Part shown: one piece after another, positions 13,313 to 18,652 of the stretch
How positions within the stretch are numbered: the first letter of the stretch is position 1
How the letters are laid out: every line of letters begins with the position of its first letter
From: Candidatus Saccharimonadota bacterium
GTDB taxonomy: Bacteria > Patescibacteriota > Saccharimonadia > Saccharimonadales > Saccharimonadaceae
Direction: 5' to 3'
Length of the DNA stretch: 18,652 nucleotides
NCBI GenBank assembly: GCA_030528815.1
Contig: JAUMYE010000004.1
Span: 1-18,652, forward strand
The notes under the pieces: model-generated
Seen by the model: only the letters and a program-made list of their open reading frames with translations
Database searches by the model: none
Told to the model about the DNA's origin: nothing
Made by a program: the position numbers and the translations under genes

Positions 13313-13873
13313 ATGTACGGACCAACAGATTTAAAAAAGAATACGCTTATTACACTTGATGGTCAGCCGTACAAGGTGGTTGAATATTCACAGAAAGTAA
13401 TGGGCCGTGGCGGAAGCATCGTTAACGTTAAGATTAAGAATCTTATCACGGGTGCGCTTCTACCAAAGACTTTCAAAGGTCAGGAAAAGATTGAGCCAGC
13501 TGAGGTTACGAACCGCACTGTGCAATATCTTTATAATGATGGCGAGAAGTTCTATTTCATGGATCCAGAAACGTTTGAACAGTATGAGCTTAGTGCTGAT
13601 ATGGTCGGCGATTCAAAGGACTTCATGAAAGAGGGTAACGAAGTTGATATCCAGTTCTTTAACGGTGCTCCAATCAACCTAGTTCTTCCAAAGAACGTTT
13701 GGTTGGCAGTAGAATATACTGAAACCGCTGTTAAGGGCGATACTTCTTCTTCTATCGTCAAAGACGCAAAGCTTGAAACTGGCGTAGTTGTTAAGGTTCC
13801 AGCCTTCATTAAGACTGGCGACGTCGTATCTATCGATACCGAGACTTACGCTTATCGTGAGCGTCAGAAATAA
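13313..13873 (+). CDS. efp: Elongation factor P with Arg32 at the tip
   Basis: A 186-aa EF-P with the KOW-like domain (1-63) and two OB domains. It rescues ribosomes stalled at polyproline. The loop that reaches the peptidyl-transferase centre reads VMGRGGS where Escherichia coli has KPGKGQA, so the modified Lys34 position is Arg32, the residue that EarP rhamnosylates in Pseudomonas. No earP or epmA is in the window; the arginine may be unmodified. The ribosome binding site is AAGGTGG. Conserved C-terminal segments include VVKVPAFIKTGDVVSIDTETYAYRER split over the last OB domain. Confidence 0.97.
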   Translation: MYGPTDLKKNTLITLDGQPYKVVEYSQKVMGRGGSIVNVKIKNLITGALLPKTFKGQEKIEPAEVTNRTVQYLYNDGEKFYFMDPETFEQYELSADMVGDSKDFMKEGNEVDIQFFNGAPINLVLPKNVWLAVEYTETAVKGDTSSSIVKDAKLETGVVVKVPAFIKTGDVVSIDTETYAYRERQK

Positions 13874-13905
13874 ATCGATTTATTCGAATTAATGAGAGTT
13901 TTGTT

Positions 13906-14715
13906 TTGAAAACAGAATTGAATCATTCTAGTAATGACCAGGAGAAGATCCTGGTCATTATTGGACCTACAGCATCAGGAAAGACTGGACTTGCAGTACG
14001 CGTAGCCCAGAAGCTTTCTATGCTCAAGGGTTTGAATATAGAGGCGGGCGAAACTGCTGCAGAGATTATCTCGGCGGATTCGCGGGCTATCTATAAGGAT
14101 ATGGATATAGGCACAGCGAAGCCGGATATGGAAGAGAGGGGTGGCATTGTGCATTACGGCTTTGATTTGGTAGAACCTGGTGATAGGTTTACGGTTTTTG
14201 AGTTCCAAAAGTATGCGCATGAATGTATAGATAAAATTCGTGCACAGGGCAAACTACCGATTATTGCGGGCGGTACAGGTCTTTACGTTGATGCTTTAGT
14301 ATTTGATTACGACTTTAGCGAAGGATCAAAAAAGAATTATACCAACCGCCAAGAAATGAATTCGGACTATGTGGTAGTAGGTATAGACTGGCCACGCGAG
14401 GTGCTCCGTAAGAGGATAGAAGAGCGTGCGAACAAATTTTTTGAACAGAATATCGAGGAAGAAACGATCAAAGTTGTAGAAAAATATGGTTGGGATTCCG
14501 GTGCGATGACCTCTAATATCTACCCAATCGTTTGGGATATGATGCGCGGTAAACTCACTCGCGAGGAAGCAATCCGTCTATTTGCGATTGATGATTGGCA
14601 TTTAGCTAAGCGCCAGCTTACCTGGTTTAAACGAAACAAAAATATTCACTGGTTGCCATTAGATAAGGCAGAGCAGTGGATACTAGATTTTTACAACGAT
14701 AATAAAGTTAATTAA
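13906..14715 (+). CDS. miaA: tRNA dimethylallyltransferase, shortened
   Basis: MiaA adds dimethylallyl to A37 of tRNAs reading UNN codons. Visible: P-loop GPTASGKT (20-27), ISADSRAIYKDMDIGTAKP (55-73), HYGFDLVEPGDRF, GGTGLYVDAL (122-131) and the C-terminal AKRQLTWFKRNKNIHWL. At 269 aa it is short. The segment after GGTGLYVDAL that normally carries the insertion domain and the DPxxA...RALEV motif is replaced by about 20 residues, while about 10 residues are added before ISADS. The proposed start is TTG at 13906 with GAGAG at 13894-13898; no in-frame ATG exists upstream of the P-loop. A strong hairpin lies within the first codons. It is the last gene of the rpsF operon. Confidence 0.9.
   Translation: MKTELNHSSNDQEKILVIIGPTASGKTGLAVRVAQKLSMLKGLNIEAGETAAEIISADSRAIYKDMDIGTAKPDMEERGGIVHYGFDLVEPGDRFTVFEFQKYAHECIDKIRAQGKLPIIAGGTGLYVDALVFDYDFSEGSKKNYTNRQEMNSDYVVVGIDWPREVLRKRIEERANKFFEQNIEEETIKVVEKYGWDSGAMTSNIYPIVWDMMRGKLTREEAIRLFAIDDWHLAKRQLTWFKRNKNIHWLPLDKAEQWILDFYNDNKVN
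13932..13960 (+). repeat. Perfect 12-bp inverted repeat in the miaA 5' coding region
   Basis: TAATGACCAGGA (13932-13943) and TCCTGGTCATTA (13949-13960) are exact reverse complements around a 5-nt GAAGA loop. It begins 26 nt after the TTG start and contains an AGGA sequence in its 5' arm. No T-run follows. Confidence 0.8.
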
Positions 14716-14771
14716 TATTTGTAATAATGCAAAAAGTCTTGCTTTTGTCTAGGTTAAATTTTTTGAAGTTG

Positions 14772-14780
14772 TGTTAAAAT
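14772..14780 (+). promoter_or_regulatory. Extended -10 promoter of the 14790 gene
   Basis: TGTTAAAAT, hexamer 14775-14780, 9 nt before the ATG at 14790. A leader of 0-3 nt is predicted and no ribosome binding site is present. Confidence 0.6.
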
Positions 14781-14789
14781 ATAACTAAG

Positions 14790-15389
14790 ATGAGCAAAGA
14801 AAATACTTTACCTCTAGAGAAATTATTTGGTTCTAAGACTAGAGCGAAGCTTCTTTCGCTATTCTTTAGTAACCAGAACAAATCTTATTATGTTCGCGAG
14901 ATCTCTCGCGTTATTGAAGAGCAGATAAACTCGGTTCGCCGTGAGCTTACAAATCTTAGTTCACTTGGCCTTGTAAAAATTGAGAACTATGAAAATAAAG
15001 TGTACTATTCTGCTAATACGAAGCATCCATTTGCTCGACCTATGTCACAAATTTTCTCAAGCAAGATCGAGTTGGTCCAGGACGTTGAAGTAAAACGAAA
15101 CACATGGGACGATTACAGACGCCCAGTCAAAGATTTGCTTGATGCTATGGTCGTAACGAATCGTCTGCCTGGTCAGGATGGTCTTGATCTTCTAATCGTT
15201 GGTGACGATAGTTCTCATAAGCTTGCACGTTGGGCAGAGCTTGTAGAAAAGAGGCAGGGTAAGCCAATCAACTATGCAATCTTTAGTAAAGAAGATTACT
15301 TCTATCGCAAGAGTATGCACGACAGATTTATTGCTGATGTATACAAACTAGAGATTATTGAGCGCTACGATCCGAACGGTATATTGTAG
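14790..15389 (+). CDS. Winged-helix protein with a degenerate nucleotidyltransferase-like domain
   Basis: 199 aa. Residues about 8-80 form an ArsR-like winged helix (LEKLFGSKTRAKLLSLFF, YVREISRVIEEQINSVRRELTNLSSLGLVKIE, then a wing with VYYSAN). Residues about 120-199 match the back half of the MNT-type nucleotidyltransferase domain found fused to such HTHs: LDLLIVGDD, INYAIFSKEDYFYRKSMHDRFIADVY. The catalytic GS...D.D motif that should precede LDLLIVG is missing, so catalysis is unlikely. DNA binding, perhaps regulating the next gene, is inferred. It lies 34 nt before the MBL-like gene. Confidence 0.7.
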   Translation: MSKENTLPLEKLFGSKTRAKLLSLFFSNQNKSYYVREISRVIEEQINSVRRELTNLSSLGLVKIENYENKVYYSANTKHPFARPMSQIFSSKIELVQDVEVKRNTWDDYRRPVKDLLDAMVVTNRLPGQDGLDLLIVGDDSSHKLARWAELVEKRQGKPINYAIFSKEDYFYRKSMHDRFIADVYKLEIIERYDPNGIL

Positions 15390-15423
15390 AATTTGGGTTA
15401 TTTAAGGAAGAGAAAGGCAGAAA

Positions 15424-15873
15424 ATGTTCGAAATTGAAGTTAAGAATTTTGATGAAATTAGGATTACAACTAAGGATAAGACAATAAACATCAATGTCGC
15501 ACAATCAACGATTGAAGCTGGTCTTCGCGTTGGTCCTCTCAAGGGTGCAGGCGAATTCGAGATTGGTGATTCTACTATCAACGGTATCGCTCTAAGCGAA
15601 GGTGGTGTAATTTATCGTATTAGTATTGAAGGCGTTAAGCTAGGCATCGCATGTGGTTCTGTTAAGGCAGAAGAGCTAGACGAGCTTGGTCCTATTGATA
15701 TCCTTGCTACAAACGAAGCAAAGACTGTTAGTATTGTTGAACCAAAGATCCTAATTCCTATTGGAAATATGGACTTTGCAGAGATTAAGGCCGAAGTTAA
15801 GGTAGAGAAGAAGTTAAAGATTAAGAAGCAGTCTGATGTTCCAGCAGTGCTTACTATTTATAAGCTTGACTAA
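15424..15873 (+). CDS. Shortened MBL-fold (UlaG-like) protein without metal ligands
   Basis: 149 aa. The central GAGEFEIGDSTINGIAL, the strand IYRISIEGVKLGIAC, LDELGPIDILAT, the segment VEPKILIPIGN and the final KKLKIKKQSDVPAVLTIYKLD follow the order seen in UlaG-like metallo-beta-lactamase-fold hydrolases. The metal-binding HxHxD segment and later histidines are absent; there is no histidine in the protein. It is therefore read as a non-catalytic remnant or a repurposed fold. The ribosome binding site region is AGGAAGAGAAAGG. It is probably co-transcribed with the wHTH gene. Family assignment is by motif order only. Confidence 0.55.
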   Translation: MFEIEVKNFDEIRITTKDKTININVAQSTIEAGLRVGPLKGAGEFEIGDSTINGIALSEGGVIYRISIEGVKLGIACGSVKAEELDELGPIDILATNEAKTVSIVEPKILIPIGNMDFAEIKAEVKVEKKLKIKKQSDVPAVLTIYKLD

Positions 15874-15876
15874 GCC

Positions 15877-15905
15877 TTGCGAAAAGTGTCGTTATAAGGT
15901 ATAAT
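15877..15905 (+). promoter_or_regulatory. Promoter of rpmB
   Basis: -35 TTGCGA (15877-15882), 17-bp spacer, -10 TATAAT (15900-15905). This is the one clear promoter here without the TG extension. The leader is about 30 nt. Confidence 0.75.
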
Positions 15906-15940
15906 AGACCTTAGTTAGAAAAATATAGGAAATATTAAAG

Positions 15941-16132
15941 ATGGCAATTTGTGAAATTACCGGTAAGGGCAAGATGTATGGCCACAATGTGAGCTTCTCT
16001 CAGCGCAAGACTCGCAAGGTTTTCAAGCCTAATGTCCAGAAGCGCACCTTCATGGTTGACGGTCAGAAAGTTCGCTTGAACGTTTCTACTAGCGCTCTAC
16101 GCACCCTTCGTAAAAAAGGTCTAATTAAATAA
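15941..16132 (+). CDS. rpmB: 50S ribosomal protein bL28
   Basis: 63 aa, the full conserved length of bL28: MAICEITGKGKMYGHNVSFSQRKTRKVFKPNVQ in two conserved blocks, then RLNVSTSALRTLRKKGL. The cysteine pair of zinc-binding forms is not present. An AGGA element lies about 10 nt upstream of the start. It is a monocistronic unit with its own promoter; no clear terminator is seen before the next gene's promoter. Confidence 0.97.
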   Translation: MAICEITGKGKMYGHNVSFSQRKTRKVFKPNVQKRTFMVDGQKVRLNVSTSALRTLRKKGLIK

Positions 16133-16144
16133 TTAACTATTATT

Positions 16145-16153
16145 TGATACAAT
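16145..16153 (+). promoter_or_regulatory. Extended -10 of the site-2 protease gene, predicted leaderless
   Basis: TGATACAAT, hexamer 16148-16153, exactly 6 nt before the ATG at 16160. No ribosome binding site. Confidence 0.6.
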
Positions 16154-16159
16154 AAGGTA

Positions 16160-16795
16160 ATGGAGAAGATCTATTACCTTTTTTGTGTATTTGCCGTAAC
16201 TCTAGGTTCAATGATCTTACACGAGTTGGCGCATGGTCTTGTTGCTCTGTGGCAAGGTGATAAAACCGCAAAAGAAGCAGGGCGTTTGTCTCTTAATCCG
16301 ATAAAACATATCGATCCTGTTATGACGATTATTGTGCCGGTTATTTTGGCGCTTACTGGTGGTCCTATCTTTGGCGGCGCAAAGCCTGTTCCGATTAATA
16401 CGAGGAATCTAAAACATGCTGAGTGGAGCTTTGCCTTGGTAGCGATTGCTGGTCCACTTACGAACTTTATCTTGGCATTCTTGTTCTATTTGCTATTTGC
16501 CTTTACTTACCAATCTGGTGGAGCTGATTGGCTTTTAACGCTTTCAAGTGTTGGTATTAGCGTGAATCTTGGTTTTATGCTGTTTAATATTATTCCGATC
16601 CCGCCGCTAGATGGTAGCAGGGTACTATATGCCTTTGCGCCAGATTTTGTACGCGATTTTATGAAGAGGATTGAGGCTTACGGTTTTATTATTATCTATC
16701 TATTAATTTTGGTAGGTGGTACGGTTCTTAGTAAGTATATGAGCGGGGCAATGGAAGCCATTCTGAACTTCTTCGAGATGGTTACTGGATTCTAG
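16160..16795 (+). CDS. Site-2 protease-like M50 membrane metallopeptidase
   Basis: A 211-aa polytopic membrane protein. The zinc motif HELAH (His21, Glu22, His25) lies in the first membrane helix, and the third ligand Asp151 lies in NIIPIPPLDGSR. Between them are the family's NPIKHIDP, FGGAKPVPIN and AIAGPLTNFILAF segments. About five hydrophobic helices; no PDZ domain. Family members cut transmembrane substrates, for example to release regulators; the target is unknown. It is expressed alone from a predicted leaderless mRNA. Confidence 0.93.
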   Translation: MEKIYYLFCVFAVTLGSMILHELAHGLVALWQGDKTAKEAGRLSLNPIKHIDPVMTIIVPVILALTGGPIFGGAKPVPINTRNLKHAEWSFALVAIAGPLTNFILAFLFYLLFAFTYQSGGADWLLTLSSVGISVNLGFMLFNIIPIPPLDGSRVLYAFAPDFVRDFMKRIEAYGFIIIYLLILVGGTVLSKYMSGAMEAILNFFEMVTGF

Positions 16796-16804
16796 GATAA
16801 TAGC

Positions 16805-16832
16805 TAGACAAAACTGTTTAGTATGTTACAAT
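16805..16832 (+). promoter_or_regulatory. Promoter of the 16839 RNA
   Basis: -35 TAGACA (16805-16810), 16-bp spacer, -10 TACAAT (16827-16832) preceded by TGT. The expected start at about 16839 coincides with the first base of the RNA's closing helix. Confidence 0.65.
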
Positions 16833-16838
16833 AAAGTT

Positions 16839-16971
16839 AACCGAGCGTGTACGTATTTTTCCGTAATAAACTATTATAGGGAATTCGTGGTTACGAACCC
16901 GTGGGTTTGTAACATAAGAGTTTACCCACCGTGCTTACATAGCATGGGAAAATCGACTCGCTCGGTTTTTT
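16839..16971 (+). ncRNA. Unidentified structured RNA (about 133 nt, possibly 6S-like)
   Basis: A promoter, a long closed fold and a U-tract define the unit. P1: AACCGAGCG (16839-16847) / CGCTCGGTT (16959-16967), running into T6. P2: ATTTTTCC (16855-16862) / GGGAAAAT (16946-16953), one G-U. P3 base: 16867-16877 / 16914-16924, 10 pairs and one A-G mismatch. P3 top: GTTACGAACC (16890-16899) / GGTTTGTAAC (16904-16913), one G-U, with CGTG loop; a 12-nt bulge (16878-16889) interrupts only the 5' side. P4: GTGCT/AGCAT (16931-16945). No open frame of note. The closing stem, the small hairpin on the 3' side of a central bubble and the terminal arm recall 6S RNA, but it is shorter and the identity is unproven. 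It is not tmRNA, SRP RNA or RNase P RNA. Confidence 0.65.
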
Positions 16972-16982
16972 GTTGTTAAAAT

Positions 16983-17002
16983 CCGCCATCTCGGCGGTTT
17001 TT
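16983..17002 (+). terminator. Second terminator after the 16839 RNA
   Basis: CCGCC (16983-16987) / GGCGG (16993-16997), loop ATCTC, T5 (16998-17002). Confidence 0.75.
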
Positions 17003-17021
17003 CTTTCTCGCTCTATCAATA

Positions 17022-17073
17022 ATAGCGCTTCGAAAGAAGAAACCACCAATCTGACAAATTTTAACCAACAAAA
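17022..17073 (+). repeat. Imperfect 52-nt direct repeat, copy 1
   Basis: 47 of 52 positions match copy 2 at 17131-17182. The first 25 nt are identical in both and contain CTTCGAAAGAAG, a 4-bp hairpin with a GAAA tetraloop. There is no open reading frame of note. Together with copy 2 and the RNA it accounts for the gene-free stretch 16796-17208. Confidence 0.9.
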
Positions 17074-17130
17074 CGATTTGTTGTTCAGAATCTCGAGAAG
17101 CAATCTACGAAAAAAGTAACTAACAAAAAG

Positions 17131-17182
17131 ATAGCGCTTCGAAAGAAGAAACCACTAATCTGACGGATTTTAGCTAACAAAA
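17131..17182 (+). repeat. Imperfect 52-nt direct repeat, copy 2
   Basis: Second copy of 17022-17073, offset 109 nt, ending 8 nt before the extended -10 of the downstream gene. The 3' part (CTAACAAAAAG) also occurs just before this copy at 17120-17130, hinting at a degenerate middle unit. Confidence 0.9.
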
Positions 17183-17190
17183 AGTGCTTA

Positions 17191-17199
17191 TGGTAAAAT
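17191..17199 (+). promoter_or_regulatory. Extended -10 promoter of the Nudix-RNase H gene
   Basis: TGGTAAAAT, hexamer 17194-17199, 9 nt before the ATG at 17209. The leader would be 0-3 nt. Confidence 0.6.
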
Positions 17200-17208
17200 A
17201 TAGTTAGG

Positions 17209-18099
17209 ATGAAGCAGAGAATACGGGTGGTAGCCCTCTGTAAAAAGACAAACAACATACTTCTTTTGAAGCGTGCGGGTGGGCGTGTTGAAGGTGCCAC
17301 TAATTTTGAACTTCCGACTGGCAAGATTGAGTTTGGCGAGCAACCAGACGAAGCTATGGCTCGTGTGATATACGAGTACTTGGGCGTCCAGACGGCCAAG
17401 ATGCAGTTATCTGATGTGATTACTTTTGCTGACCTTTTTGAAGTATCACAGATAGGTAATCTTTATATCGTATATGACGTTGAGCTTGGCGAAGAATCAA
17501 TCAGCATTGGCGGGGAAAGATACGGCGCATATAAATGGGCTAAGATTTCTGATGCTAATAGCTTAGACCTCGATGAAGCGTCTCGTATGGTGCTCCAGAT
17601 TACCTCTACGAAGGCAGTACGCATATCTGCGCCAGTTATTACTGTCGAACAGAATCCAGATCAGCCAGCGATGCTTACCTCTGGTTTTGCGACGGTTTAC
17701 ACCGATGGTGGAAGTCGTGGAAACCCTGGTCCAAGTGGCCTTGGTTACTATATTATTGGTGCTGATGGTAGAGAACTCAAACGCGGTGGCGATTTCTTGG
17801 GCTTTACCTCGAGTCGTTTGGCGGAATATTATGGTCTTAAAGAGGGGCTCGAGCAGGCGATTGAGCTTGGCCTAAAGCGTGTTAACTTCCGTAGTGATAG
17901 CTTGATGATGGTAAACCAGTTGAACGGCGTTTATCCGGTCAAGAATAAGGATCTTTTGCAGGTCTACGAAGATGTTTTGAAGCTTATTTCTAAGCTAGAT
18001 TCGTTCAGTATTGTGCATGTGCCGCGTGAGCAGAACAGAGAGGCTGACGCCGAGGTTAATCGTGCTATTGATGAACATTTGCGCCGCGAAGCTAACTAG
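17209..18099 (+). CDS. Nudix domain - RNase HI fusion
   Basis: A 296-aa two-domain protein. Residues 1-135 are Nudix-like. The box reads GKIEFGEQPDEAMARVIYEYLGV (38-60, given here in pieces: Gly38, Glu44, Arg52, Glu56, Gly59); the expected Glu after Arg is Val53 and the second Glu of the EE pair is Tyr57, so two acidic positions are lost. Residues 160-292 are RNase HI with all four catalytic acids: Asp166 in YTDGGSRGNPGP, Glu206 in RLAEYYGL, Asp230 in FRSDSLMMV and Asp280 in NREADAEVN. RNase HI removes RNA from RNA:DNA hybrids. The Nudix half may hydrolyse or just bind a nucleotide. There is no ribosome binding site; a near-leaderless start is predicted. Confidence 0.9.
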   Translation: MKQRIRVVALCKKTNNILLLKRAGGRVEGATNFELPTGKIEFGEQPDEAMARVIYEYLGVQTAKMQLSDVITFADLFEVSQIGNLYIVYDVELGEESISIGGERYGAYKWAKISDANSLDLDEASRMVLQITSTKAVRISAPVITVEQNPDQPAMLTSGFATVYTDGGSRGNPGPSGLGYYIIGADGRELKRGGDFLGFTSSRLAEYYGLKEGLEQAIELGLKRVNFRSDSLMMVNQLNGVYPVKNKDLLQVYEDVLKLISKLDSFSIVHVPREQNREADAEVNRAIDEHLRREAN

Positions 18100-18133
18100 T
18101 TTGACATAAGAATTTTATTTTATCTTGAAAATA

Positions 18134-18142
18134 TGTTAAAAT
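18134..18142 (+). promoter_or_regulatory. Extended -10 promoter of rnpB
   Basis: TGTTAAAAT, hexamer 18137-18142, placing the start at 18147-18149, where helix P1 of RNase P RNA begins. Confidence 0.7.
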
Positions 18143-18146
18143 ATAA

Positions 18147-18489
18147 GTGCTCGTGAGTAGTCGCTGGCCTGAAAAATGGCGAGAGGAAAGTCCGGGCAGC
18201 GCAGGGTAGGATAGTTGCTAACGGCAACCGCGCGTAAGCGTAGGAAAAGTGCCACAGAAACAAAACCGCCACTTTGTGGTAAGGGTGAAAAGAGTGGGGT
18301 AAGAGCCCACAGGGCACGGTAGTGATATCGGGCCAGGGTAAACTCTATCCGCTGCAAGGAGACCTAGATACTGTGACCCGCAGATGGTCGATCACCGCTT
18401 GAGCGCATGAGCAATCGTGCGCCTAGATAGATGACTACTAGCTTCGATTTATCGGAGCGAGACAAAACCCGGCTTATTGATCGAGCAAC
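18147..18489 (+). ncRNA. rnpB: RNase P RNA (type A-like)
   Basis: The ribozyme subunit that removes tRNA 5' leaders. Hallmarks in order: GAGGAAAGTCCGGGC (18183-18197), which starts the catalytic core and the 5' strand of P4; the ACAGAAA block (18254-18260); GGTAAGGGTGAAA and GGTAAGAGCCCAC; AGATAGATGACTAC (18424-18437); and GACAAAACCCGGCTTAT (18461-18477), the 3' strand of P4 and its flank. P1 is TGCTCG (18148-18153) / CGAGCA (18482-18487). Ends are set from P1 and the promoter and may be off by a few nt. The 3' strand of P1 is also the start of a long inverted repeat. Two spurious minus-strand frames overlap. Confidence 0.97.
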
Positions 18490-18564
18490 AGAAAAGTGAC
18501 TTACTTGCTTCTATCGACAAAGAACAGTCTCTAGAATCAAGTAAGTCACTTTTTCTGTTGCTCG
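18482..18564 (+). repeat. Long inverted repeat joined to the 3' end of rnpB
   Basis: Left arm 18482-18507 (26 nt) and right arm 18538-18564 (27 nt) are reverse complements except for one extra T in the right arm. After a C/T mismatch, TTCTA/TAGAA adds 5 bp, leaving an 18-nt loop. The left arm starts with the 3' strand of RNase P helix P1, so the right arm ends in TGCTCG, a copy of the 5' strand of P1. No T-run follows the right arm. Confidence 0.9.
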
Positions 18565-18652
18565 TCTCGATGTAGTTATGCTGCTTTAATTTCTTTCGAT
18601 TTCAATATAGTCATGAAGGATTATGGTGGCGTCTTACTTGTTTGTTATAGAC
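18565..18652. other. Window edge; possible gene start, not resolved
   Basis: A TATAGT -10-like hexamer (18606-18611) is followed by two ATG codons in different frames, 18613 (MKDYGGVLLV...) and 18623 (MVASYLFVID...), both open to the edge. Too little sequence remains to choose or to name a product. Confidence 0.25.

Noticed and set aside
16974..16982. TGTTAAAAT as a promoter for the repeat region
   Set aside because: Matches the local consensus, but transcription would start inside the hairpin of the terminator at 16983-17002.
17022..17182. CRISPR array
   Set aside because: Only two clear copies, which are too long and imperfect, and no cas genes.
18101..18106. TTGACA as the -35 of the rnpB promoter
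   Set aside because: It lies 30 bp from the TAAAAT hexamer, too far for a sigma-70 type promoter; the TG extension suffices.
18120..18357. Minus-strand frames of 65 and 73 codons
   Set aside because: They lie antisense to the conserved RNase P RNA and have no coding signals.

Overview
The window looks like a chromosomal piece of a Candidatus Saccharibacteria (TM7) or closely related Patescibacteria genome. This is inferred from small, densely packed, AT-leaning genes, shortened versions of universal proteins (ThrRS without its TGS domain, a reduced MiaA, a 65-aa bS18), an rpsF-ssb-rpsR-efp-miaA order, and a pair of degenerate accessory proteins (wHTH/nucleotidyltransferase-like and MBL-like) of a type I associate with this phylum. 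UGA behaves as a stop. No phage, insertion sequence, CRISPR array or complete mobile element is visible.

Layout. 1-500: 3' end of a class B-like sortase converging on tRNA-Ala(CGC). 500-1370: HAD-family hydrolase with its own promoter and terminator. 1380-4192: three-gene operon of RibD_C/DHFR-like reductase, GH30 glycosidase and small MscS channel. 4191-5468: PepC-like cysteine peptidase on the minus strand. 5480-5800: tRNA-Val(UAC) in an odd setting, with a copy of its own 5' end and an antisense copy of its D-arm in the leader, and a copy of its 3' end downstream. 5803-7198: minus-strand DUF1704/MATCAP-type HExxxH peptidase. 7221-12150: thrS, a membrane-anchored protein of unknown function, and a UvrD/PcrA helicase with an acidic tail. 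12186-14715: rpsF-ssb-rpsR-efp-miaA. 14772-15873: the two degenerate proteins. 15877-16795: rpmB and a site-2 protease. 16796-17208: a gene-free stretch with an unidentified, well-structured RNA and imperfect 52-nt direct repeats. 17209-18099: Nudix-RNase HI fusion. 18147-18489: RNase P RNA, followed by a very long hairpin whose 5' arm contains the 3' strand of RNase P helix P1.

Two window-wide themes stand out. First, almost every promoter is an extended -10 (TGnTAnnAT), and in four genes that element sits exactly 6 nt before the ATG, predicting leaderless mRNAs; two more have 9 nt. Second, two stable-RNA genes (tRNA-Val and rnpB) are flanked by partial copies of themselves that could compete with native helices. 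The best candidates for something undescribed are the tRNA-Val leader, the rnpB trailer hairpin and the RNA at 16839-16971. All three rest on sequence complementarity read by eye; no folding program or database search was run.
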